Numbered from the stretch's first letter, positions 1 through 6,315 are shown. The stretch: DNA of 6,841 nt from Acidimicrobiia bacterium (GCA_025934385.1 JAICYE010000113.1:1-6841), one strand, 5' to 3'. Made by a program: numbers and translations. The notes: a model not told the origin generated them from the sequence alone.

Positions 1-332
1 GACCGGATCTTGCGGGCCTGGGCCCGCACCCCCCGGCTGGCCCAGTCCCGGCTGCGGAGGTCGTCGAGCAGCGCTCCCTGCATCCGGCGCCGGGCGTAGT
101 GGTCGAACGACACCCCCCGGTTCGGGTCGTAGGCCCGGGCGGCCTGCACGAGCCCGTACAGGGCGGCCGAGGTGAGCTCGTCGCGGGGGATGTGCCGGGG
201 CACCCGGGCGATCATGTCGGCCACCACGTGGTGCACGAGGGGCAGGTGCGATCGCACCAGTTCGTCGGGATTCGGCGGCAGAGCCCGGTCGGCCAGATCG
301 ATGGGGGGGAGAGCCGTCTGCATGCCGAGCAT
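1..332 (-). CDS. fliA: FliA/WhiG-family RNA polymerase sigma factor, N-terminal part (runs off the left edge)
   Basis: Alternative sigma factor of the sigma-28 (FliA/WhiG) group, which directs RNA polymerase to late flagellar genes or, in non-motile Streptomyces, to sporulation genes. About 110 residues are present. Residues 26-46 (LVRSHLPLVHHVVADMIARV) match sigma region 2.1. Residues 51-93 contain DELTSAALYGLVQAARAYDP, then RGVSFDHYARRRMQGALLDD, the region 2.2-2.4 block of this family, followed by RSRDWASRGVR leading into region 3. The C-terminal half, including region 4, is outside the window. The start is bounded by an in-frame TAA at 347-345, so ATG 332 is the first possible start; an ATG three codons later (323) is the alternative. 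Neither has a clear Shine-Dalgarno sequence. It is divergent from the flagellar cluster. The symbol fliA rather than whiG is inferred from the flagellar neighbours. Confidence 0.88.
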   Translation of the reverse strand, partial: MLGMQTALPPIDLADRALPPNPDELVRSHLPLVHHVVADMIARVPRHIPRDELTSAALYGLVQAARAYDPNRGVSFDHYARRRMQGALLDDLRSRDWASRGVRAQARKIR

Positions 333-335
333 GAT

Positions 336-363
336 CCGGTTCGGTTAAGGGCGGGTAAACCGG
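336..363. promoter_or_regulatory. Inverted repeat just upstream of the sigma factor gene
   Basis: A perfect 6-base inverted repeat, CCGGTT (336-341) and AACCGG (358-363), is separated by 16 bases and lies immediately upstream of the sigma factor start at 332. A nested CGGTT (342-346) and AACCG (358-362) shares the right arm. It could be an operator for the divergent genes or a hairpin in the sigma factor 5' leader. No convincing -35/-10 pair could be placed beside it. The symmetry is seen in the sequence; a role is inference. Confidence 0.3.
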
Positions 364-388
364 CCGGCAGGATGACCCGGAACGCCCA

Positions 389-402
389 CCATCGCTCGAT
401 GG
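389..402. promoter_or_regulatory. Palindromic candidate operator in the divergent intergenic region
   Basis: CCATCG-CT-CGATGG is a perfect 6-base inverted repeat with a 2-base spacer, sitting centrally between the divergent sigma factor and response regulator genes. The left arm recurs as CCATCG followed by TTCG at 460-469, so the two copies share CCATCGyTCG. LuxR/NarL-type regulators bind short dyads as dimers, so this could be an autoregulatory site for the adjacent regulator. That assignment is inference from position and symmetry only; in GC-rich DNA a 6+6 palindrome can arise by chance. Confidence 0.35.
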
Positions 403-496
403 GACTACGGGGGCATAGCCTGATCGTGATGGTCGCCCCGACAAAGTTCCCATCGTTCGCTCTCGGGAGCCTCACCTGCCTCCCCCAAGGCCCTCG

Positions 497-1192
497 ATGT
501 TGCGCCGCGGCGGCCGACCGCGGGGGCAGATGACGGCGCCGTCCCCGCCTCCGCCCCCGTCCGGCCTGCGGGCGGTGATCGTCGACGAGTGGGCGCTCTT
601 CCGGCAGGGCGTGGCCAGCGTGCTGCGGGGCCTCGGGATCGAGGTCGTGGGCGAGGCGGCCGGTGCCAACGACGGGATGATGCGGCTGTGGTCGGCCCGC
701 CCCGACCTCCTGGTGGCCGGCAGCCCGGCCCACTCCCGCCTGCCGGACCTGATCTCCGAGGCCAAGAAGGCCTACCCCGAGCTGCGGGTGCTGGCCCTGC
801 TGCCGGTCAGCGAGGCAGGCAAGGCCCGGCCGGTGCTGTCGTCGGGCGCCGACGCCGTCCTCACCCGGCTGGCCTCCCCCGAGGAGCTCGAGGCGGCGGT
901 GCGCAAGGTGGCGGCCGGCGAGCGGGTCGTGGCCGCCGCCGCCCTCACCGTCCTGGTGGGGACGGCCCAGAAGGCGGCGGACGGGCCGGGCGTCGCCCAC
1001 CCGCTCACCGTCAAGGAGCGGGAGGTCCTCGACCTGCTGGCCAAGGGCCTGTCGAACCGGGAGATCGCCGGCACCCTGGTGGTGAGCACGGCCACGGTGA
1101 AGTCGCACCTGTCGAACATCTACGAGAAGCTCGGCGCCAGGAACCGCCAGGACGCCGTCGGCCGGGCCATCGAACAGGGGCTCCTGGGCTAG
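497..1192 (+). CDS. Atypical NarL/LuxR-family response regulator (degenerate receiver + LuxR HTH)
   Basis: DNA-binding regulator of 231 residues. After a Pro-rich leader (residues 13-22), residues 25-145 form a receiver-like domain ([15 protein letters not shown], then IEVVGEA). The acidic pair D30-E31 is kept. The normal phospho-acceptor Asp position, after PDLLVA, is Gly75; the switch Thr/Ser after VLAL is Leu102; and the conserved Lys is Arg124. Phosphorylation at the usual site is therefore not expected. Residues 168-231 are an intact LuxR-type [23 protein letters not shown], then [22 protein letters not shown]. It heads the flagellar cluster with no histidine kinase visible, so it is a plausible orphan regulator of flagellar genes (inference). 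Start 497 has AAGG 6 bases upstream; ATG 530, just before the Pro-rich stretch, is an alternative with a GGGGG run close by. The family call is firm; the target genes are unknown. Confidence 0.87.
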   Translation: MLRRGGRPRGQMTAPSPPPPPSGLRAVIVDEWALFRQGVASVLRGLGIEVVGEAAGANDGMMRLWSARPDLLVAGSPAHSRLPDLISEAKKAYPELRVLALLPVSEAGKARPVLSSGADAVLTRLASPEELEAAVRKVAAGERVVAAAALTVLVGTAQKAADGPGVAHPLTVKEREVLDLLAKGLSNREIAGTLVVSTATVKSHLSNIYEKLGARNRQDAVGRAIEQGLLG

Positions 1193-1213
1193 GGGCAGAC
1201 CGGCGGGCAAAAC

Positions 1214-1228
1214 GGCGCGTCACGCGCC
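1214..1228 (+). other. Short GC hairpin between the response regulator and the FlgN-like gene
   Basis: GGCGCG-TCA-CGCGCC forms a perfect 6-base-pair stem with a 3-base loop, 22 bases past the regulator stop and inside the 94-base gap before the FlgN-like gene. There is no T-tract, so a classical intrinsic terminator is not supported. It could attenuate transcription, mark an mRNA processing site or be incidental. No convincing promoter was seen in the rest of the gap, though it is long enough to hold one. Confidence 0.3.
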
Positions 1229-1272
1229 CGTCCGCCTCAGATCACCGGCGAGCCGGACGATGTTCCCGAGAG

Positions 1273-1278
1273 AGGAGG
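1273..1278 (+). promoter_or_regulatory. Strong ribosome binding site that decides the FlgN-like start
   Basis: AGGAGG lies 8 bases before ATG 1287 and fixes that start. The in-frame ATG at 1260 lies upstream of this site and would use it as coding sequence, with no comparable Shine-Dalgarno of its own. This is the best ribosome binding site in the cluster. Confidence 0.75.
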
Positions 1279-1286
1279 GTCGGGCA

Positions 1287-1784
1287 ATGGGCTTGCGAGA
1301 GGTTTCCGCCATTCTGTGGAAAGAGCGCCACCTGCTCGAGCTGCTGCTGTTCAAGCTCGACGAGGAGCAGCTCGTCCTGGCCGCCGGCCGCACCCGCTGG
1401 CTGGCCCGGGCCACCCGCGAGGTCGAGATGGTCCTCGACGAAATCCGCCAGACAGAGCTGGAGCGCGCCATCGAGGTCAGCCGGGTGGCGGTCGAGCTGC
1501 GGCTGCCCTCCGACGCCAGCCTGCGCCAGCTGGCCGAGGCCTCCCCGGCACCGTGGTCCGGCCTGCTCCTCGAGCACCGGGCGGCCTTCCTGACCCTCAC
1601 CGACGAGATCACCACCCTCGTGCAGTCCAACCGGGAGCTGCTCGTCCGGGGGCAGGTGGCGGTCCGGGAGGTGCTCTCGTACCTGACCGACGGCCGGGTC
1701 GAGATCGGCGCCGGCGCCCACTACGGCGCCCGGCCGGTGACCCCGGAGACGGCCCGTCCGCTGCTGATCGACGAAGCGCTGTAG
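1287..1784 (+). CDS. flgN: FlgN-like flagellar export chaperone
   Basis: Probable cytoplasmic chaperone of 165 residues that holds FlgK and FlgL before export by the flagellar type III apparatus. The protein is mostly helical and rich in Leu, Glu and Arg. It opens LREVSAILWKERHLLELLLF, like the N-terminal helix of FlgN-family proteins, continues through TREVEMVLDEIRQTELERAI (43-62), and has a late helix LTDEITTLVQSNRELLVRGQ (104-123). No membrane segment or signal peptide is visible. The sequence family is weakly conserved, so much of the assignment rests on size, helical character and position directly before flgK, where flgN commonly lies. The start at 1287 is chosen for its AGGAGG at 8-base spacing. 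Only 13 bases separate its stop from flgK, so the two are very likely cotranscribed. Confidence 0.77.
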   Translation: MGLREVSAILWKERHLLELLLFKLDEEQLVLAAGRTRWLARATREVEMVLDEIRQTELERAIEVSRVAVELRLPSDASLRQLAEASPAPWSGLLLEHRAAFLTLTDEITTLVQSNRELLVRGQVAVREVLSYLTDGRVEIGAGAHYGARPVTPETARPLLIDEAL

Positions 1785-1797
1785 GGGCGGCCGAACG

Positions 1798-3171
1798 ATG
1801 TCGGACTTCGACGGGCTGCAGATCGCGCTGTCGTCGCTCTACGCCCAGCAGAAGGCCCTCCAGGTCACCGGCCAGAACATCGCCAACGTCAACACCGACG
1901 GGTACTCCCGCCAGCGGGTGGAGATGTCGGCCAACGCCGGGCCGATCACCCCGGCCCGGGAATCCCGCTACACCGGCCCGGGAATGGGCGTCGCCACCGG
2001 CGACACCACCCGGATCACCGACCAGTTCCTGCAGCTCCGCAGCTACCAGGAGCACGGCGTCCAGGCCGGCCTGCAGCAGAGCCAGTCCATCCTGTCGGAC
2101 GTCGAGCTGGCCTTCGACGAGCCGTCCGACAGCGGGTTGTCCAAGCTGATCTCGGGCTTCCTGGCCTCCTTCGACGACGTCGCCAACGCCCCTGACGACA
2201 ACTCCGCCCGGGCCGCCCTCGTCCAGCAGGGCCAGACGCTGGTCGACGGCTTCAACCAGCTCGACTCGGCGCTCGCCACCCAGCGCAGCTCGGCGGTCGG
2301 CGAGCTCGGCTCCCAGATCGACGAGGTCAACACCGAGGCCTCCCAGGTGGCGGCGCTGAACCACTCGATCGCCTCGGCGGTGGCCAACGGCGACTCGCCC
2401 AACGCCCTCATGGACCAGCGGGACCAGCTGGTCTCCAAGCTGGCCGACGAGGTCGGCGTGACCGTCCGCCCCGGCGACGTGAACGGCACGATCGACGTCT
2501 TCGTCGGCGGCACCGCACTGGTGCGGGGAGCCAGCGCCAACCCGCTCGAGATGGACGTCGGCACCGATCCCGCCCAGACCGTCCACGTCACCTGGGCCAA
2601 CGACGGCTACCCGGCCGGCGTGACCGGTTCCACCGGCGGGCTGCTGTCGGGCGTCAACGACGTCATCCCCCGCTACCGCACCGGGCTCCAGACGGTGGAA
2701 CAGCAGCTGGCGGGGCAGATCAACGCCGTCCACTCCACCGGCTACGCCCTCGACGGCTCCACCGGCCGGGACTTCTTCACCACCGACTCCTCGGGTCGCG
2801 TCGAGGTCAACCCGGCCATCGTCGCCGACCCTTCGCTGGTGGCCGCCTCGGGCAGCGCCGGCGCCACCCGGGACGGCTCCGTGGCCCAGAAGATCGCCGA
2901 TCTCGGTGGGGCCGCCGACGGTTACCAGCAACTGGTCACCGGGCTCGGCGTGGAGTCCGCCGGCGTCAACCGCAAGGTCGACGTGCAGGCCTCGGTGGTC
3001 CAGAACATCGACGGCGCCCAGCAGTCGGTCTCCGGGGTCAACCTCGACGAGGAGATGACGTCGATGCTGCAGTACCAGCATGGCTACGACGCCGCCGCCC
3101 GCTTCCTCACCGCCGTCGACCAGACGCTCGACACCCTCATCAACTCCACCGGCCTCGTCGGCCGGACCTGA
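1798..3171 (+). CDS. flgK: Flagellar hook-associated protein 1 (FlgK)
   Basis: Structural protein of the hook-filament junction (HAP1), exported through the flagellar channel and assembled at the hook tip before FlgL. It has 457 residues, shorter than the E. coli protein (about 547), the difference lying in the variable central domains. The N-terminal rod-type segment is classical: LQIALSSLYAQQKALQVTGQ (7-26), then NIANVNTDGYSRQRV (27-41). The C-terminal segment is equally typical, with SGVNLDEEMTSMLQYQHGYD followed by AARFLTAVDQTLDTLIN; these two ends form the D0/D1 coiled-coil core. There is no cleaved signal peptide, as expected for this export route. An AGGGGCGG-type ribosome binding site (1783-1790) lies 7 bases before the ATG. 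It is followed after 20 bases by flgL in the same orientation. No internal stop or frame disruption is seen. Confidence 0.96.
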   Translation: MSDFDGLQIALSSLYAQQKALQVTGQNIANVNTDGYSRQRVEMSANAGPITPARESRYTGPGMGVATGDTTRITDQFLQLRSYQEHGVQAGLQQSQSILSDVELAFDEPSDSGLSKLISGFLASFDDVANAPDDNSARAALVQQGQTLVDGFNQLDSALATQRSSAVGELGSQIDEVNTEASQVAALNHSIASAVANGDSPNALMDQRDQLVSKLADEVGVTVRPGDVNGTIDVFVGGTALVRGASANPLEMDVGTDPAQTVHVTWANDGYPAGVTGSTGGLLSGVNDVIPRYRTGLQTVEQQLAGQINAVHSTGYALDGSTGRDFFTTDSSGRVEVNPAIVADPSLVAASGSAGATRDGSVAQKIADLGGAADGYQQLVTGLGVESAGVNRKVDVQASVVQNIDGAQQSVSGVNLDEEMTSMLQYQHGYDAAARFLTAVDQTLDTLINSTGLVGRT

Positions 3172-3191
3172 CCGAGACGGGACGCACCGCC

Positions 3192-4079
3192 ATGTCCTCC
3201 GCCTTCCGCATCACCGAGCGCAGCCTGTCGACGTCGGCCCTGGCCGGCCTGCAGGCCAGCCTGTCCCAACTCCAGGACACCCAGGCCAAGCTGTCCTCCG
3301 GCAAGGCCATCAGCCGCCCGTCCGACTCGCCGAGCGGCACCATGAACGCCCTGCGGCTGCGGGCCGACATCGACCGCGCCGGCCAACTCGACCGCAACGC
3401 CTCGGACGGCCTGGCCCGGCTCGGCATGACCGACACCGCCCTCCAGGACGGCCTCTCCACGCTGCGCTCGGTGCGCAACGCCGTCGTCTCGGGCGGCAAC
3501 GCCGCCATGTCGGCCACCGACCGGGAGGCCCTCGCCGAGCAGGTGGACGGGCTGCGCCAGAGCCTGCTGGCGACGGCCAACACGACCTACCTCAACCAGC
3601 CGATCTTCGCCGGGACGTCGTCGGTCAGCGCCGCCTACGACGCCAACGGCACCTACCAGGGCGACACCGGCACGATGAGCCGCACCATCGCCCCCGGCGT
3701 GTCCGTGGCGGTCAACACCACCGGCGTGGAGGCCTTCGGCCCGGCCGGCAACGACATCTTCAAAACTCTGTCGGACATCTCCAACGACCTGCGGACGAAC
3801 CCGTCGAACCTGTCCAATGACCTCACCAACCTCGACGCGGGCTCCGTGCGGATGCAGAACGCCCTCTCCTCGGTCGGCTCCCGATACGATCAGATCAACA
3901 CCATGCAGCAGCGCAACCAGGTCAGCCAGCTCGACTCCAAGAACCAGCTGTCCAACGTGGAGGACGTCGACGTCGCCGCCACCACCGTCGACCTGCAGAT
4001 GCAGGAGGTGGCGTACCAGGCGGCCCTGGCCGCCACCGCAAAATCGATCCAGCCGTCCCTCCTCGACTTCCTGCGGTGA
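3192..4079 (+). CDS. flgL: Flagellar hook-associated protein 3 (FlgL)
   Basis: Second hook-filament junction protein (HAP3), a flagellin homologue of 295 residues that links FlgK to the filament. The N-terminal flagellin-type domain reads RITERSLSTSALAGLQASLS (6-25), then LSSGKAISRPSDSPSGTMNA, with the SSGK...RPSD signature of FlgL, and ANTTYLNQPIFAGT in the first half. The C-terminal helix (about 254-295) reads VEDVDVAATTVDLQMQEVAY and ends in ALAATAKSIQPSLLDFLR, the family's usual ending. It is too similar to FlgL at the GK.I.RPSD segment and too close to flgK to be the flagellin itself. The ribosome binding site is poor: only a GACGGGA-like stretch at 3177-3183 precedes the ATG. FliW follows after 13 bases. 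Confidence 0.95.
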   Translation: MSSAFRITERSLSTSALAGLQASLSQLQDTQAKLSSGKAISRPSDSPSGTMNALRLRADIDRAGQLDRNASDGLARLGMTDTALQDGLSTLRSVRNAVVSGGNAAMSATDREALAEQVDGLRQSLLATANTTYLNQPIFAGTSSVSAAYDANGTYQGDTGTMSRTIAPGVSVAVNTTGVEAFGPAGNDIFKTLSDISNDLRTNPSNLSNDLTNLDAGSVRMQNALSSVGSRYDQINTMQQRNQVSQLDSKNQLSNVEDVDVAATTVDLQMQEVAYQAALAATAKSIQPSLLDFLR

Positions 4080-4092
4080 TACCTCCAGCGCG

Positions 4093-4512
4093 ATGAACAT
4101 CTCCGACGACGTCCCCGAGCTCCACTTCGCCGGCGGGCTGCCGGGCTTCCCCGACGTCCGCCGGTTCGTCCTCGTCCGCCTCGGCGACGAGACGAGCCCG
4201 TTCTCGGTGCTCCGCAGCCTCGACGACTCCCCCGAGCACCCCGCCGCCGTCGAGTTCGTCGTCACCCATCCGGCGCTGTTCTTCCCCGACTACGCGCCCG
4301 AGATCGACGACGACACCGCCAACCGGCTGGAGCTGAAGTCGGCCGACGACGCGCTGCTGCTGGTGATCGTGACCGTGGCCGACCCGGTGGCCGCCTCCAC
4401 GGCCAACCTGCTCGGTCCGATCGTCGTCAACCGCCACACCCGGGCGGCGGCCCAGGCCGTGCTCGGCAACTCCGGCTACGCCACCCGGGAAGCGCTCGTC
4501 CCGAGCCATTAG
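4093..4512 (+). CDS. fliW: Flagellar assembly factor FliW
   Basis: Cytoplasmic protein of 139 residues that, in the system worked out in Bacillus subtilis, binds either flagellin or CsrA: when flagellin is exported, free FliW captures CsrA and relieves repression of flagellin translation. Family hallmarks are LHFAGGLPGFPDVRRFVLV (10-28, with the GLPGF core), VEFVVTHPALFFPDY (53-67) and ANLLGPIVVNRHTR (104-117), matching the usual NL.API.(I/V)N segment. Length is normal for FliW. ATG 4093 is chosen because the homology starts there and no other nearby start exists in frame. No Shine-Dalgarno is visible in the 13 bases after the flgL stop, so translation may depend on coupling to flgL (inference). 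csrA follows 29 bases downstream. Confidence 0.93.
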   Translation: MNISDDVPELHFAGGLPGFPDVRRFVLVRLGDETSPFSVLRSLDDSPEHPAAVEFVVTHPALFFPDYAPEIDDDTANRLELKSADDALLLVIVTVADPVAASTANLLGPIVVNRHTRAAAQAVLGNSGYATREALVPSH

Positions 4513-4519
4513 GTTTTCA

Positions 4520-4539
4520 GAGTTCCACGGAAGGAGCTC
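4520..4539 (+). promoter_or_regulatory. csrA leader hairpin: candidate CsrA autoregulatory site covering the ribosome binding site
   Basis: GAGTTCC (4520-4526) pairs with GGAGCTC (4533-4539) to give a 7-base-pair stem with one G-U wobble, closing the hexaloop ACGGAA (4527-4532). The loop carries ACGGA, which fits the ANGGA core recognised by CsrA in hairpin loops. A second GGA (4533-4535) starts the 3' arm. The csrA Shine-Dalgarno AAGGAG (4531-4536) is partly in the loop and partly in the stem, 5 bases before the GTG start. Either the fold or CsrA binding would block ribosome access. The fold and motif are read directly from the sequence; the autoregulatory role is inferred from known CsrA targets. 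Confidence 0.55.
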
Positions 4540-4541
4540 CT

Positions 4542-4778
4542 GTGCTCGTCCTCACCCGTCGGGCCAACCAGAGCATCATGATCGGGGCCGACGTGGTCGT
4601 CACCGTCCTCGAGGTGCGGGGCGACCAGGTCCGGATCGGCATCGACGCCCCCCGCTCGGTCGCCGTCCACCGCGAGGAGGTCTTCCGGGAGCTCGAGGCG
4701 GCCAACCGGGCGGCGGCGTCGCCGGCTTCGGGGGCGCTCGAAGACCTGGCGGCGCTGCGGCCACCTCCCCGGCGTTAG
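4542..4778 (+). CDS. csrA: Carbon storage regulator CsrA (flagellin translation regulator)
   Basis: Small dimeric RNA-binding protein of 78 residues that blocks translation by binding GGA motifs in mRNA leaders. With FliW next door, its main target is probably the flagellin mRNA, which is not in this window. The sequence opens MLVLTRRANQSIMIGADVVV, then has GDQVRIGIDAPRSVAVHREE. The RNA-contacting basic residues near both ends of the core, including Arg6 and Arg44, are present. The tail after residue 47 (FRELEAANRAAAS...) is extended, as in FliW-controlled CsrA proteins of the Bacillus type, where FliW contacts the C-terminal extension; an Asn at position 55 aligns without gaps with Asn55 of B. 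subtilis CsrA. Translation starts at a GTG behind AAGGAG, within a foldable leader. It is the last gene of the plus-strand cluster. Confidence 0.96.
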   Translation: MLVLTRRANQSIMIGADVVVTVLEVRGDQVRIGIDAPRSVAVHREEVFRELEAANRAAASPASGALEDLAALRPPPRR

Positions 4779-4800
4779 GCGCTTCCGCCGGTGGTGCCTC

Positions 4801-4820
4801 GGGGTGTCGGGTGACGCCCC
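4801..4820. terminator. Probable terminator hairpin between convergent csrA and the Sua5-family gene
   Basis: GGGGTGTC-GGGT-GACGCCCC forms an 8-base-pair stem with one G-U wobble and a 4-base loop. It fills the end of the 42-base gap between the csrA stop (4778) and the Sua5-family stop (4823-4821), where transcripts from both strands converge. No U-tract follows on either strand, so it is not a textbook intrinsic terminator, but U-less hairpins at gene ends are common in GC-rich actinobacteria. Position supports bidirectional use; strength cannot be judged from sequence alone. Confidence 0.55.
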
Positions 4821-5441
4821 CTAGGGCCGCGATGCCTCGAGGATCCGGTCCCAGGGCAGCCGGCCCTCCCGGATGAGGTGGAGGTCCTCGCCGGTGCCGT
4901 CGACCACGGTGGACGGCAGCCCGGTGCAGGGCCCGCCGTCGAGGACGACGGGGACGTCGTCCTCCTCGAACTCCTCGGCCAGCTCGCCGGCCGTCTCGAA
5001 GTCCGGTTCGCCCGAGGCGCCGAGGGTGGCCACGGCCAGCGGCCCGACGTCGCGGCAGAGCAGCTGGGGGACGGCGTGGTCCGGGAGGCGCAGGCCGACG
5101 GTCAGGTCGTCGTCGCCGAGGTCGGCCGCCACCTCCGTATCGCGGGGCAGCACCAGCGTCAGCGGCCCGGGCCAGCAGCGGTCCATGAGCCGGCGGGCGG
5201 CCGGAGGGACGGCGGTGGCCACCTTCAGCGCCTGCCACACCGAGGCCACGAGGACGGGCAGGTTCTGATCCCGGGGCCGGCCGAGGACCTCGAAGAGGCG
5301 GTCGGCGGCCCCGGGGACGAACGGGTCGACGGCCAGGACGTAGACGGTGTCGGTCGGGACGGCCACGCAGAGGCCGGCGGCCAGCGCCTTCTGCACCGCC
5401 TCCCGAGCTTCCGCCTGCAGGGGATCAGCGGGATAGATCAT
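4821..5441 (-). CDS. Sua5/YciO/YrdC-family protein (threonylcarbamoyl-AMP synthase family) with altered active-site motif
   Basis: YrdC-domain protein of 206 residues. The family's Sua5/TsaC members make threonylcarbamoyl-AMP from Thr, bicarbonate and ATP, the first step of tRNA t6A37 formation. Family features are VAVPTDTVYVLAVDP (26-40), WPGPLTLVLP (90-99), TVGLRLPDHAVPQLL (114-128), LPSTVVD (175-181) and LIREGRLPWDRI (189-200). It departs from the KxR...SxN signature: the Lys before GRP is Leu53, and the SAN triplet before .SGEP reads T139-L140-G141. The Gly of PTDTVYG is Val35. Arg55 and the SGEP segment remain. It may be a diverged synthase, a YciO-like relative or a protein of reduced activity, so no symbol is given. 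The ATG overlaps the prmC stop as ATGA, with GGAG 7 bases upstream (5452-5449), indicating translational coupling. Location after prfA-prmC is the usual place for a sua5 gene. Confidence 0.85.
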   Translation of the reverse strand: MIYPADPLQAEAREAVQKALAAGLCVAVPTDTVYVLAVDPFVPGAADRLFEVLGRPRDQNLPVLVASVWQALKVATAVPPAARRLMDRCWPGPLTLVLPRDTEVAADLGDDDLTVGLRLPDHAVPQLLCRDVGPLAVATLGASGEPDFETAGELAEEFEEDDVPVVLDGGPCTGLPSTVVDGTGEDLHLIREGRLPWDRILEASRP

Positions 5442-6315
5442 GCGCCGGCTCCGGACGGGCGGCGGGCGACGAGCACCCGGTCGCGGCCGGCGAGATCCCG
5501 GTGGACCGCCACCGCCTCGTAGCCGGCCGCCGAGGCGGCACTGCCCAGGGCGGCGGCCTGGTCGGGCGCCATCTCCAGCACGAGCGCCCCGCCGGGCTCG
5601 AGCCACTGACCGCCGCCGGCCATGAGATGTTCGAGGCACTCCCGGCCGGTGGGGCCGGCCACCAGGGCGCCGATCGGTTCGTGGTCGCGGACCTCCGGAG
5701 GGAGCCCGGCGAACTCCGCTTCCGTCACATAGGGCGGGTTCGACACGATCACCGTGAGCCTCCCTCGAAGCCGGGCCGGCAGCGCTTCGTACCACACTCC
5801 CCCGGCGAGGCGCATCCGTAACGCCGCCTCCGGCGGCACGGCGGCGAGATTGGCCCCTGCGACCTCCAGGGCCGGCGGGCTGGCGTCGGTGGCCCAGACC
5901 TCGGCCTCGGGGAGCTCGGCGGCCATCGCCAGGGCGATGGCGCCGCTGCCCGTCCCGAGGTCGGCGACGGCGAACGGGCCGTTGCGGCCGTGGCGGGCGC
6001 GCCGGGCCTTGTCGATGGCGACGCCGGCCACGACCTCCGTCTCCGGTCGGGGGATCAGCACCCGATGGTCCACGATCAGATCCAGTCCCCGGAACGACCA
6101 CCGACCCAGGACGTATTGCAGGGGCTCACCGCTCAGGCGCCGCTGCACGAGCCCGCTGAGCCGGGCTCGCCCGTCCGCCGTGGCCTGACCCCCCCAGCGC
6201 GACCGGTCCAGACCACTGACGTCCTCCACCAGCCACCGGGCCTCGACGGCCGGCAGGAGGGCGGCGGCTTCGGCGTAGAGGTCCCGCCAGGTCGCCGGTA
6301 CGACGGTGTCCGTCT

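Noticed and set aside
451..480. Sigma-28-like promoter starting at ACAAAGTT
   Set aside because: The upstream element resembles the TAAAGTTT box, but no GCCGATAA-like -10 element appears at the expected distance.
212..1210. Minus-strand open frame of about 330 codons across the divergent region and the response regulator
   Set aside because: It overlaps two confidently assigned genes in other frames, has a repetitive Arg/Gly/Pro-rich translation and no family signature.
1260..1286. Earlier in-frame ATG for the FlgN-like gene
   Set aside because: The strong AGGAGG at 1273-1278 is correctly spaced for ATG 1287, and the extra nine residues add no family similarity.
1609..3081. Long minus-strand open frame (about 490 codons) opposite flgK
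   Set aside because: It is antisense to a clear flgK gene, shows low-complexity Gly/Val/Asp-rich translation with no recognisable domain, and follows from the high GC content at third positions.
4004..4086. Pairing of GGAGGT in the flgL 3' end with ACCTCC before fliW as a riboregulator
   Set aside because: The match is only 6 bases over about 75 bases of separation, expected by chance in GC-rich coding sequence.
6227..6229. GTG as the prmC start
   Set aside because: It would cut off the conserved N-terminal helix encoded just upstream; the CTG at 6319 fits family length, the ribosome binding site and gene overlap better.
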